From: Pseudomonadota bacterium | GTDB taxonomy: Bacteria; Desulfobacterota; Desulfarculia; Desulfarculales; Desulfarculaceae | Assembly (NCBI GenBank): GCA_018902755.1 | Contig: JAHIQI010000043.1 | Location: 1 to 64,000, forward strand | DNA length: 64,000 nt | Direction of reading: 5' to 3' | Made by a program: the position numbers and the translations under genes | Shown here: piece after piece, positions 37,395 through 46,354 of the stretch | Layout: each line of letters starts with the position of its first letter | Numbering within the stretch: the first letter of the stretch is position 1 | Notes under the pieces: generated by a model | Seen by the model: only the letters and a program-made list of their open reading frames with translations | What the model was told of the DNA's origin: nothing | Database searches by the model: none

Positions 37395-38760
37395 GGCTCT
37401 CCACCAGTTCCTCGCCCAGGCGCCACACGTCGCCCGCGCCCAGAGTTAAAAGCACGTCCGTGGGCCCCAGCAGCCGGGCCAGCTTGGCCGCCGCGTCCTG
37501 GCGGCTGCCCACGTACTCCACCGAGCGGTGGCCGTGGGCCCGGATGGCCTCGGCCAAGCCCTCGGCGCTCACCGAGGGGTCTTCCGCTTCCCCGGCGGCG
37601 TAGATATCCAACACCAGAAGCTCGTCCGCCCCGTAGAAGGAGGTGGTGAACTCCTCGAAAAGGTCGCGCAGGCGGCTGTAGCGGTGGGGCTGGAAGGCCA
37701 CCACCAGACGACGCTCCGGCCAGCACTCGCGAGCGGCGGCCAGGGTGGCCTTGATCTCGGTGGGGTGATGGCCGTAGTCGTCCACCACCAGGCAGCCGCC
37801 GGGTCCGGTGCCCTTGGCCTCGAAGCGCCGCCCCACGCCCTGGAAATTGGCCAGGGCCTGCTTGGCCGCCTCCAGGTCCACGCCCAGCTCCAGGGCCACG
37901 GCCAGGGCGGCCAGGGAGTTTTGCACGTTGTGCCGCCCCGGCAGGGGCAGCTCCACCTGACCGGCGGCCTCGCCGCGCACGTACAGGGTGAACTGGGTGC
38001 CCATACCGGCGGGGCGCGGGTCCCGGGCCTGGATGTCGGCCTGGGAGGATAGCCCGTAGGTGATGGTGCGCTTGTTGACCCGGGGGATGAGCCCGGTGAG
38101 GCGCGCGTCGTCCAGGCACAGCACCGCCGCGCCGTAGAAAGGCACCTTGTTGATGAACTCCACGAAGGCCTCGTCCAGGGCCTGGTCCGAGCCGTAGTGC
38201 TCCATGTGCTCGCGGTCCACGTTGGTGACCACCACCACCACCGGGCTCAGCCGGGTGAAGGAGCCGTCGCTCTCGTCGGCCTCGGCCACCAGGAACTCTC
38301 CCGAGCCCAGGCGGGCGTTGCTGCCCAGGGCCCCCACCTTGCCGCCCACCACCACGGTGGGGTCCAGGTCGCCGGCGGCGAGCAGAGTGGCCACCAGGGA
38401 GGTGCAGGTGGTCTTGCCGTGGGCCCCGGCCACGGCCACGCCGTACTTGAGGCGCATAAGCTCGGCCAGCATCTCGGCCCGGGGGATCACCGGGATCAGA
38501 CGCTCGCGGGCGCCCTGCACCTCGGGGTTGTCCTCGTGCACCGCCGAGGAGACCACCACCACGTCGGCCCCCTCCACATGATCGCGGTGGTGACCCACTT
38601 CCACCCTAGCCCCCAGCTTGGCCAGGCGGCGGGTGGTGTCGCTCTCCTTGAGATCGCTGCCGCTCACCTGGTGGCCCAGGTTGAGGAGCACCTCGGCGAT
38701 GCCGCTCATGCCGATGCCCCCGATGCCCACGAAGTGGATGCGCTGGTGCTTGTGGTACAT
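37384..38760 (-). CDS. murC: UDP-N-acetylmuramate-L-alanine ligase
   Basis: 458 residues. Adds L-alanine to UDP-MurNAc using ATP. VGIGGIGMSGIAEVL is the Rossmann N-terminus, GAHGKTTCTS the P-loop, GHHPTEIKATL the C-terminal domain marker. AGGAGG lies seven bases before ATG 38760. Its ATG shares one base with the murG stop (TGATG). Confidence 0.96.
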   Translation of the reverse strand: MYHKHQRIHFVGIGGIGMSGIAEVLLNLGHQVSGSDLKESDTTRRLAKLGARVEVGHHRDHVEGADVVVVSSAVHEDNPEVQGARERLIPVIPRAEMLAELMRLKYGVAVAGAHGKTTCTSLVATLLAAGDLDPTVVVGGKVGALGSNARLGSGEFLVAEADESDGSFTRLSPVVVVVTNVDREHMEHYGSDQALDEAFVEFINKVPFYGAAVLCLDDARLTGLIPRVNKRTITYGLSSQADIQARDPRPAGMGTQFTLYVRGEAAGQVELPLPGRHNVQNSLAALAVALELGVDLEAAKQALANFQGVGRRFEAKGTGPGGCLVVDDYGHHPTEIKATLAAARECWPERRLVVAFQPHRYSRLRDLFEEFTTSFYGADELLVLDIYAAGEAEDPSVSAEGLAEAIRAHGHRSVEYVGSRQDAAAKLARLLGPTDVLLTLGAGDVWRLGEELVESHAD

Positions 38761-39857
38761 CAGGCCGCCTCCTTCATGAGTTCCAGGCAGCGCCCGGCGA
38801 TGTCCCTGGCCGCCTGGGGCCGGGCCATTTGGCGGGCGCTCTGCTCCATGGCCAGGCGCTGGTCGGCGTGGTCCATCAATTCGGCGATGGCGCGGGCCGC
38901 CGTCTCGGCATTCAGCTCGGCGTCGGGGATCAGCCGGGCCGCCCCGGCATCCACCAGGGCCTGGGCATTGAGGCGCTGGTGATCGCCCGCCGCGTAGGGA
39001 TAGGGCACGCAGATCATGGCCCGTCCCGTGGCCAAACCCTCGGTCACCGTCCCCGCCCCGGAGCGGCACAGCACCAGGTGGGCCCGGCCGTAGCACAGCC
39101 CCACCTGCTCGAAGAAGGGAGCCACCTCGGCGGCGAAGCCCGCATCTTGGTAGGCCTGGCGCACCCATTCGGCATCCGACTCGCCGGTCTGGTGAATGAA
39201 GAACATGCGTCCCTTGCGTTCGCTCAAAAGCTCCAGGGCCCCGGTCACCGCCTGGTTCAGGCTGCGGGCCCCTTGGCTGCCGCCCAGCACCAGCACGGTG
39301 AAGCGCTGGGCCGGGTCCTCGCGTTCGGTCTGCCCGGCCTGCTCCAAGAGCTCCTGGCGCACCGGGTTGCCGCAAAACTCGCTCTTGCCCGAGGGGAAGT
39401 GCTTGCTCGCGGCGGCGAAGGCCACGAAAGCCACCGTGGCCACCTTGCCCAGGACGCGGTTGGTCAGCCCCGGCAGGGCGTTCTGTTCCTGCACCGCCAG
39501 GGGCACCCGGCACAACCAGGCGGCCAGGCCCAAGGGCAGGGCCGCGTAGCCCCCCACGGCCAGCACCAGGCCGGGGCGGCGGCGGCGGATCAGGCCCACG
39601 GCCTTGATCACCGCGCCGGGCACCACGGCCAGGGCGGCCAGGCGCGAGAGCATGCCCTTGCCCCGGAAGGCCTTGGCGGGCAGCACCTCTTGTCCGTAGC
39701 CCGCCTGGGCCAGCACCCGGCTCTCCAGGGGCCGCCCGGCGTTGACAAAGGCCAGGGACAGGCCGGGACGCTCCCGCAGCATCTGGCCGGCCACGGCCAT
39801 GCCGGGGAACAAATGGCCGCCGGTGCCGCCACCGGCTATGAGCACCGTGGCGCTCAA
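38760..39857 (-). CDS. murG: UDP-N-acetylglucosamine-lipid I N-acetylglucosaminyltransferase
   Basis: 365 residues. Forms lipid II on the cytoplasmic face of the membrane. VLIAGGGTGGHLFPGMAVA, QEQNALPGLTNR, FCGNPVR and VLGGSQGARSLN are diagnostic, as is LCRSGAGTVTEGLA. A TTG at 39857 with AGGA five bases upstream overlaps the ftsW stop (TTGA) and is the best start. Confidence 0.95.
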   Translation of the reverse strand: MSATVLIAGGGTGGHLFPGMAVAGQMLRERPGLSLAFVNAGRPLESRVLAQAGYGQEVLPAKAFRGKGMLSRLAALAVVPGAVIKAVGLIRRRRPGLVLAVGGYAALPLGLAAWLCRVPLAVQEQNALPGLTNRVLGKVATVAFVAFAAASKHFPSGKSEFCGNPVRQELLEQAGQTEREDPAQRFTVLVLGGSQGARSLNQAVTGALELLSERKGRMFFIHQTGESDAEWVRQAYQDAGFAAEVAPFFEQVGLCYGRAHLVLCRSGAGTVTEGLATGRAMICVPYPYAAGDHQRLNAQALVDAGAARLIPDAELNAETAARAIAELMDHADQRLAMEQSARQMARPQAARDIAGRCLELMKEAA

Positions 39858-41002
39858 GCTTTCCTCCCGCTGCCCGCGGCCACGCTGAGCAAGATGCCCA
39901 CGCAGGCGAAGTTGACCAACAGGGAGCTGCCGCCGTAGCTGATGAAGGGCATGGTCAGGCCCTTGGTGGGCAACAGCCCCATGACCACCCCGGCGTTGAT
40001 GAAGGCCTGCAGCCCGATAATCAGGGTGGAGCCCATGGCCAGGTAGGTGCCGAAAAGCTCCCGCGCCTCCAGGGCGATCTTCACTCCCCGGATCACCAGC
40101 AGCAAAAACAGGCCCAGCACCAGGAGCACTCCCCACAGGCCCAGCTCCTCGCCCAGCACGCTGAATATGAAGTCGGTGTGGGGCTCTGGCAGATAAAAGA
40201 GCTTCTGTTTGCCCGCGCTGAGCCCGGCGCCCCACAGCCCGCCCGAACCCAGGGCGTAGAAGCTGTGGATGATCTGGAAACCCGCCCCTCCGGCGTCTTG
40301 CCAGGGGTCCAGGAAGGCCAGGATGCGCTTGAGCCGCCAGGGGTAGTGCACCACCATCACCCACACCAGGGGCGAGGCCATGGCCAGCAGGCCCAGCAGG
40401 TAGCTGAGGCGGGCACCTGCCACGAAAAGCATGAGGCAGGCCAGGCTGAACAGGATCACGCTCATGCCCAGGTCCGGCTCGGCGGCCACGGGCAGGATAA
40501 GCAGGAAGGTCACCCCCAGGTGGGGCAACAGCCCCCGGCTGAAGGTCTTGATCTGCTCCTGGTGGCGCGACAGGGAGTAGGCCAGGTAGAGCACCAGGGC
40601 CAGCTTGGCCATCTCCGCCGGTTGCAGGGAGAAGGGGCCCAGGCGCAGCCAGCGCACCGCGCCGCCCGCCTCGTGGCCCACCCCGGGGATGAGCACCAGC
40701 AGCAGAGCGGCCAGCACTCCCAGCAGCACCGGGTAGGTGAAGCGGGCCAGGCGGCGGTAGTCCACCAGGGCCAGGAAGCCCATGACCACTATGCCAGCCG
40801 TGACGTGCAGCAGTTGGGCCTTGAAGAAGTAGGCCCCGTCGCTGTGGCGCTGCACGGCCAGGGCGCTGCCCGCCGAATAGACCATCACCAGGCCCACCCC
40901 GGCCAGGGCCAGGGCGGCCAACAGCAGCCAGGGGTCTCCCACCCGGGAGACGGCCTGGCCCGTGGATGTGGATTTGGGGGCGCTCAGCACTGCCTCAGCC
41001 AT
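39854..41002 (-). CDS. ftsW: Peptidoglycan glycosyltransferase FtsW
   Basis: 382 residues with about ten membrane segments. SEDS-family polymerase, FSLQPAEMAKLALVLYLA, AAEPDLGMSVILF and GLLPTKGLTMPFISYGGSSL are typical. It polymerises septal glycan with FtsI. The start overlaps the end of murD by eight bases. Confidence 0.95.
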   Translation of the reverse strand: MAEAVLSAPKSTSTGQAVSRVGDPWLLLAALALAGVGLVMVYSAGSALAVQRHSDGAYFFKAQLLHVTAGIVVMGFLALVDYRRLARFTYPVLLGVLAALLLVLIPGVGHEAGGAVRWLRLGPFSLQPAEMAKLALVLYLAYSLSRHQEQIKTFSRGLLPHLGVTFLLILPVAAEPDLGMSVILFSLACLMLFVAGARLSYLLGLLAMASPLVWVMVVHYPWRLKRILAFLDPWQDAGGAGFQIIHSFYALGSGGLWGAGLSAGKQKLFYLPEPHTDFIFSVLGEELGLWGVLLVLGLFLLLVIRGVKIALEARELFGTYLAMGSTLIIGLQAFINAGVVMGLLPTKGLTMPFISYGGSSLLVNFACVGILLSVAAGSGRKA

Positions 41003-42344
41003 GCATCACCTCCCGAACCAACGCTTGAAAATGCTCGCCCCGCTGGGCATAGCCCGTGTAGGCGTCGAAGCTGGCGCAGCCGGGGCTCAGGAGCACCGCC
41101 TGGCCGGGAGCCGCCGCCCCCGCCGCCGCCTTCACCGCCGTGGCCAGATCCGGGGCCGTCTCGCTGGGGGCGAAATCCTTTATCTGGGCCTGAATCTTGG
41201 GCCCGGCCTCGCCGAAGCAGATCACCCGCGCGGCGCGCTTTTTGAGCAGCGGCCCCAGGTCGGCGAAGCGCCCGTCCTTGTCCCGCCCGCCCAAAAGAAG
41301 CACCACCGGCATGTCCAGGGCTCCCAGGGCGGCGGCCACCGCGCCCACGTTGGTGCCCTTGCTGTCGTCAAAGAAGCTCACCCCGCCCTTTTGTCCCACC
41401 AGGGCCAGGCGGTGGCCCAGCATCTGGTAGGCGGCCATGGCGCGCTCCATGGCCGGGGCGTCAGCCCCGCAAGCCAGGGCGGCCAGGCAGGCGGCCAGGC
41501 AGTTTAGCCGGTTGAAGCCGATGGATAGGCGCCCGGCGGGGAGCTTGACCCGCAGGGGCTCTTGGCCCGCGTCCAACACCAGCTCGTCGCCCTCCAGCCA
41601 GCCGCCGGGGCGCTGGTGGCCGTCCGCGCCATAGCCCCACACCTGGGCCGGGGCCGCCGTGCGCCGCGACCAGACCTCGGGATCGTCGTCGCAGAGCACC
41701 GCCACGTCGTCGTCGGCCTGATTCTGGAAAAGGCTTATCTTGCTGTCGGCGTAGGCCTCGAAATCCGGATAGCGGTCCTGGTGGTCCGGGGTGATGTTGA
41801 GCACCACCCCCACCCTGGGCCGCAGCCTGTCCATGGTGTCGGTTTGGAAAGAGCTGACCTCGGCGACCAGCCAGTCGGCCTCGTGGCTCTCGGGAGCCAT
41901 GTCGCAGACCGGCCGCCCCAGGTTGCCGCCCACCAGGGTCTTGAACCCGGCCTGGGCCAGGATGTCGCCCACCAGTGTGGTCACGGTGCTCTTGCCGTTG
42001 GTGCCGGTGATCATCACCGTGGGGCACTTGGTATGGCGCCAGCCCAGCTCCAACTCGCCGATCACCCGGGCTCCGGTGGCGCGGGCCGCCTCGATCTCGG
42101 GCAGGCGGTGGTCCACGCCGGGGCTGAGCACGATGAGCTCGGCCCAGGCGAAGTCCGCGTCGCGGTGGCCGCCCAGGGACAGGCTCACCCCGGCCGCGGC
42201 CAGCTCGTCGGCCTTCGGCGGGGCGGGGCTGCGGTCGGTGGCCCGCACCTGCGCGCCTTGGGACAGGCACAGCAAGGCCACCGCCCTTCCGCTCACGCCC
42301 AGGCCCACCACCAGGACCTTTTTGCCCTTGAGCTCCACCGTCAC
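40995..42344 (-). CDS. murD: UDP-N-acetylmuramoylalanine-D-glutamate ligase
   Basis: 449 residues. Adds D-glutamate. VLVVGLGVSGRAVAL at the start, ITGTNGKSTVTTLV P-loop, NITPDHQDRY and FFDDSKGTN are diagnostic. A GTG at 42344 overlaps the mraY stop (GTGA); a GTG six bases later (42338) is an alternative. The 5' extension reaching 42665 overlaps mraY and is rejected. Confidence 0.95.
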   Translation of the reverse strand: MTVELKGKKVLVVGLGVSGRAVALLCLSQGAQVRATDRSPAPPKADELAAAGVSLSLGGHRDADFAWAELIVLSPGVDHRLPEIEAARATGARVIGELELGWRHTKCPTVMITGTNGKSTVTTLVGDILAQAGFKTLVGGNLGRPVCDMAPESHEADWLVAEVSSFQTDTMDRLRPRVGVVLNITPDHQDRYPDFEAYADSKISLFQNQADDDVAVLCDDDPEVWSRRTAAPAQVWGYGADGHQRPGGWLEGDELVLDAGQEPLRVKLPAGRLSIGFNRLNCLAACLAALACGADAPAMERAMAAYQMLGHRLALVGQKGGVSFFDDSKGTNVGAVAAALGALDMPVVLLLGGRDKDGRFADLGPLLKKRAARVICFGEAGPKIQAQIKDFAPSETAPDLATAVKAAAGAAAPGQAVLLSPGCASFDAYTGYAQRGEHFQALVREVMHG

Positions 42345-43423
42345 CTCAGCTTCAGGGTGCTGACCGCAACCAGGGCCAGCACCACGGCTATGATCCAGAA
42401 ACGCACTATCACCTTGGGCTCGGCCCAGCCTTTTAGCTCGAAGTGATGGTGCAGGGGGGCCATGCGGAAGATGCGCTTGCCCCCGCTCATCTTGAAAAAG
42501 CCCACCTGCAAAATGACGCTGAGCGCCTCCACCACGAACAACCCGCCCACCAGGGCCAGCAGTATTTCGTGTTTGGTGCACACCGCGGTGACTCCCAGGG
42601 CCCCGCCCAGGGACAGGGAGCCGGTGTCGCCCATGAATATCTGGGCGGGATAGGCGTTGTACCAAAGGAAGCCCATCACCGCGCCCACCACCGCGCCGCA
42701 GAACACGGCCAGTTCGCCCGCCCCCTGCACATAGAAGATTTGCAGGTAGTTGGCGGCCTTCACGTTGCCGGTGACGTAGCTCAAAATCAGGTAGGTGCCC
42801 GCCGCGATGAGCACCGGGCCTGCGGCCAGGCCGTCCAGCCCGTCGGTGAGGTTAACCGCGTTGGCGGTCCCCACCAGGATGAACATGGCCAGGGGGATGT
42901 AACCCCAGCCCAGGTCCGGCAGGACCAGCTTGAAAAAGGGCACGGAAAGCTTGGTGCTGTAGCCGGGGTGCAGGTACAGGGCCAGGGCCGCCGCCAAGGC
43001 GACCAGGGCCAGCATCAGGAACTTGCTGCGCGCCCTCAGGCCGCCCTCGTTGGTCTTGCTCACCTTTTTCAGGTAGTCGTCCATGAACCCGATCAGGCCG
43101 TAGCATAAGGTCACCCCCATGGCCACCCAAAGGTAGAAGTTGCCCAGGTCGCCCCACAAGAGCAGGGAGACGGTCATGGCGAACAGGATCAGCACCCCGC
43201 CCATGGTGGGGGTCCCCGCCTTTGCCTTGTGGCTCTGGGGCCCCAGCTCGCGGATGTACTGGCCCACCTGCAACTCTTGCAGCTTGTGGATCACCCAGGG
43301 GCCCATGAGCCAGGCCAGCATCAGGGCAGTCACCGCCGCGTAGATGGTGCGGAAGGTGATGTAGCGGAATACGTTCAGGGCCCCGAAGTAGTCGGCCAGG
43401 GGATATAGGAGGTGGTACAGCAT
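42341..43423 (-). CDS. mraY: Phospho-N-acetylmuramoyl-pentapeptide-transferase
   Basis: 360 residues, ten membrane segments. Transfers phospho-MurNAc-pentapeptide to undecaprenyl phosphate giving lipid I. HKAKAGTPTMGGVLIL, DDYLKKVSK (catalytic Asp pair), NAVNLTDGLDGLA and APLHHHFELKGW are diagnostic. Its ATG shares one base with the murF stop (TAATG). Confidence 0.96.
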   Translation of the reverse strand: MLYHLLYPLADYFGALNVFRYITFRTIYAAVTALMLAWLMGPWVIHKLQELQVGQYIRELGPQSHKAKAGTPTMGGVLILFAMTVSLLLWGDLGNFYLWVAMGVTLCYGLIGFMDDYLKKVSKTNEGGLRARSKFLMLALVALAAALALYLHPGYSTKLSVPFFKLVLPDLGWGYIPLAMFILVGTANAVNLTDGLDGLAAGPVLIAAGTYLILSYVTGNVKAANYLQIFYVQGAGELAVFCGAVVGAVMGFLWYNAYPAQIFMGDTGSLSLGGALGVTAVCTKHEILLALVGGLFVVEALSVILQVGFFKMSGGKRIFRMAPLHHHFELKGWAEPKVIVRFWIIAVVLALVAVSTLKLR

Positions 43424-44820
43424 TAGTGCGCCCCTCCCGTCTCGCCGCCCAAGCGGGCCACCACCCGCTCCATGCCCATGGAGCGGGAACCTTTGACCAG
43501 GACCAGGTCCCGGGCGTCCAACAGTTGCGTAATCTCCTCCAGAAGCTCATCCATGGCCGCGAAGCTCAAGGTCTGATGCGGGGACAGGCCGCCCTCGCGG
43601 GCTCCCTGGGCCACGTCCTCGGCGTTTTCGCCCAGGGCCAACACCAGGCGGCACCCGGCTTTGGCCGCCAGCAAACCGGTTTGCCGGTGCAGCTCGGCGG
43701 CGCGCTCGCCCAACTCCTTCATGTCGCCCAACACCAGCACCAGGGGCCGCCCCTGGGCCATGGCCACGGCGGCGCTAAGGCCGCTGGCCACCGAGACCGG
43801 GTTGGCGTTGTAGGTGTCGTCCACCACCGCCGGGCCGCCGGGGGCTCCGGTGAGGGCCAGGCGTCCGGGCACTGTGCTGAAGGCCTCCAGCCCGGCCACC
43901 ACCGCGTCCGCCCCTTGCCCCAGGGACCAGGCCGTGGCCGCGGCGGCCAGGGCGTTCATCACGTTGTGGCGTCCCGGCGCGGGCAGGCGCACCAGCGTCT
44001 TCTCCCCGGCCAGGTCCAATACGAAGCTCTGCCGCGCCCCCTGGGGGGTGATCTCCCCGGCCCGCACCTCGGCCATGGAATCGATGCCGAAGCTCACCAC
44101 CCGGCAGGGCAGGCTGGCCGCGTAAGGGGCCAAGTGGGGGTCGTCCAAATTGACCACCGCCGTGGCCGCCGGGTTCAGGCCGTCGAACAGCTCGCCCTTG
44201 GCCACCGCGATGGCCTCCATGGAGCCCAGCATGCCGATGTGGGCCAGGCCCACGTTGGTGATCACTCCGGCCTCGGGGGCGGCGATCTGGGTGAGGCGTG
44301 CTATCTCGCCGGGCGCATTCATGCCCATCTCCACCACGCAGGCGGTGTGCATCTCCCGAAGGCCCAGCAGGGTCAGGGGAAGGCCGATAAGGTTGTTCAG
44401 GTTGCCCTTGGTGGCCAAGACCTGGTGCCGCCCGCTCAGGATGGCCGCCAGCATCTCCTTGGTGGTGGTCTTGCCGTTGCTCCCGGTGATGGCCGCCACC
44501 AGGGCGCTGTGCTCGCGCCGCCAGGCCGCGGCCAAATCGCCCAGGGCTATGAGGGTGTCGTCCACCTCCAGCAGGCAGTGTCCGTTCCCCTGGGGCGAGG
44601 GGGCCCCCCGGCGCACCAGGGCGGCGCTGGCCCCGGCTGCGAAGGCCCGGTCCAAAAAGTCGTTGCCGTCGAAGTTGGGGCCGCTCAGGGCCACGAACAG
44701 CTCGCCCGCCTGGAGAGTGCGGGTGTCGGTGCTCACCCCGGTGAAGGGCAGCACCGGGCACTCGCCCCGCGCCTGGGCGCCGGTGGCCTGGAGCACCATG
44801 GCGGCGTCAAGCACCGGCAT
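43423..44820 (-). CDS. murF: UDP-N-acetylmuramoyl-tripeptide-D-alanyl-D-alanine ligase
   Basis: 465 residues. Adds D-Ala-D-Ala to the tripeptide. GVSTDTRTLQAGELFVAL N-terminal domain, ITGSNGKTTTKEML P-loop, NLNNLIGLPLTLL and VVDDTYNANP are typical. It overlaps murE by 14 bases. Confidence 0.95.
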   Translation of the reverse strand: MPVLDAAMVLQATGAQARGECPVLPFTGVSTDTRTLQAGELFVALSGPNFDGNDFLDRAFAAGASAALVRRGAPSPQGNGHCLLEVDDTLIALGDLAAAWRREHSALVAAITGSNGKTTTKEMLAAILSGRHQVLATKGNLNNLIGLPLTLLGLREMHTACVVEMGMNAPGEIARLTQIAAPEAGVITNVGLAHIGMLGSMEAIAVAKGELFDGLNPAATAVVNLDDPHLAPYAASLPCRVVSFGIDSMAEVRAGEITPQGARQSFVLDLAGEKTLVRLPAPGRHNVMNALAAAATAWSLGQGADAVVAGLEAFSTVPGRLALTGAPGGPAVVDDTYNANPVSVASGLSAAVAMAQGRPLVLVLGDMKELGERAAELHRQTGLLAAKAGCRLVLALGENAEDVAQGAREGGLSPHQTLSFAAMDELLEEITQLLDARDLVLVKGSRSMGMERVVARLGGETGGAH

Positions 44821-46354
44821 GGCCCGCCTCCTTGCCGCCGCGCCGGGCCAAAGCCAGGGCCGCCTGCTCGCAATCGTCGAAGTGCAGCCGCTGGGCCCCC
44901 ACGATCTGGTAATTCTCGTGCCCCTTGCCCGCGACCAGCACCACGTCATCGGGCCCGGCGGCCTCGATGGCCAGGGCGATGGCCGCGGCCCGGCTGGTCT
45001 CGCTCACAAAAGTCGGGCCATCGGTGTCCAGGTCGCCCACCTTGCGGGCCCCAGCGGCCTTTAGCCCCGGCTCCACCATGGCCATGATGGCCAGGGGGTC
45101 CTCGGAGCGGGGGTTGTCGCTGGTCAAGACCGCCAGGTCGGCCCCGATGCCCACCGCCTGGCCCATCAGCGGGCGCTTGCCCTGGTCGCGGTCCCCGCCC
45201 GCGCCGAACACGCAGATGAGCCGTCCGGGGGTGAGAGGCCGTAGCGCGGCCAGCACGCTGGCCAGGGCTTGGTCGCTGTGGGCGTAGTCCACGAACACGC
45301 TGGGGTCGCCGGGCGCGCCGGGCACCCGCTGCAAACGGCCAGGCACGCCGGGCACCGAGTCCAGGGCCCGCTGAATCTCCTCGGGCTCGAAGTCCAGGGC
45401 CAGGCCCACCGCCGTGGCGGCCAGGGCGTTTTGCAAATTGTAGGGGCCCACCAGGGGAGTGGACATCTCAAAGGAGCCTGCGGGCCAGTCAACCTGGCAG
45501 CGGCCGCCGCCCAGGCTCATCTGGGGCGAGACGCCGCGCACCCGGGACGCCGGGGAAAAGCCGTAGGTCAGGGTGCGCAGATGCAGGCCGGTGGCCTCGC
45601 CCGCCAGGTGGGAGCCCTTGGGGTCGTCGGCGCAGATCACCGCCGCCGGATCCTTGCCCTTCCGCTTGGACTGGGGCAGGAGCTGGTTGAACAGGCGGCG
45701 CTTGGCCTGAAAGTAGGAGTCCATGTCCCCGTGGTAGTCCAGGTGGTCCCGCGACAGGTTGGTGAACACCGCCGCGTCGAAGCGGCAGCCCGACACCCGG
45801 TGCTGGTCCAGGGCGTGGCTGCTCACCTCCATGGCCACACCCTTGACCCCGGCGGCGTACATCTCGGCCAGGGCCGCTTGCAACTCCACCGACTCGGGAG
45901 TGGTCATGGACGAGGCCCGGCGCTTGCCGGGGTAGCGTTGCTCCACGGTGCCCACCAGCCCGGCCGGGCCGCGCCGGGACAAGAGGGCCTCCACGAGGTA
46001 GCTCACCGTGGTCTTGCCGTTGGTGCCGGTGATCCCCACCAGGGTCAGGTGGCGGCTGGGCCTGCCGTAGAAGCGGTCGGCCATCATGGACAGGGCCAGG
46101 CGGGTGTCCGGTACCTGTATCTGCACCAGGGGAAGTTCTGCCGGGCGCTGGACCAGGGCGGCCAAAGCTCCCTTGCCCGCGGCCATCTCCAAATAGGCGT
46201 GGCCGTCGGAGGCCACCCCGGCCAGGGCGGCGAAAACGGCCCCCGGCCCCACCAGGCGCGAATCGTAGACCAGGCCGCGCACCTCGTCACGGGGCAGCTC
46301 GCCGCCGTGCACCGCCTGCACTTCCAGGCCTTGTATCAGATCAGAGAGCCGCAT
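44807..46354 (-). CDS. murE: UDP-N-acetylmuramoyl-L-alanyl-D-glutamate ligase (meso-diaminopimelate type)
   Basis: 515 residues. GLVYDSRLVGPGAVFAAL, ITGTNGKTTVSYLVEAL P-loop, TNLSRDHLDYHG and the C-terminal LTSDNPRSEDPL are typical. The DNPR motif is the signature for meso-diaminopimelate as the third residue, as expected for a Gram-negative. Its ATG overlaps the ftsI stop (TGATG). Confidence 0.95.
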   Translation of the reverse strand: MRLSDLIQGLEVQAVHGGELPRDEVRGLVYDSRLVGPGAVFAALAGVASDGHAYLEMAAGKGALAALVQRPAELPLVQIQVPDTRLALSMMADRFYGRPSRHLTLVGITGTNGKTTVSYLVEALLSRRGPAGLVGTVEQRYPGKRRASSMTTPESVELQAALAEMYAAGVKGVAMEVSSHALDQHRVSGCRFDAAVFTNLSRDHLDYHGDMDSYFQAKRRLFNQLLPQSKRKGKDPAAVICADDPKGSHLAGEATGLHLRTLTYGFSPASRVRGVSPQMSLGGGRCQVDWPAGSFEMSTPLVGPYNLQNALAATAVGLALDFEPEEIQRALDSVPGVPGRLQRVPGAPGDPSVFVDYAHSDQALASVLAALRPLTPGRLICVFGAGGDRDQGKRPLMGQAVGIGADLAVLTSDNPRSEDPLAIMAMVEPGLKAAGARKVGDLDTDGPTFVSETSRAAAIALAIEAAGPDDVVLVAGKGHENYQIVGAQRLHFDDCEQAALALARRGGKEAGHAGA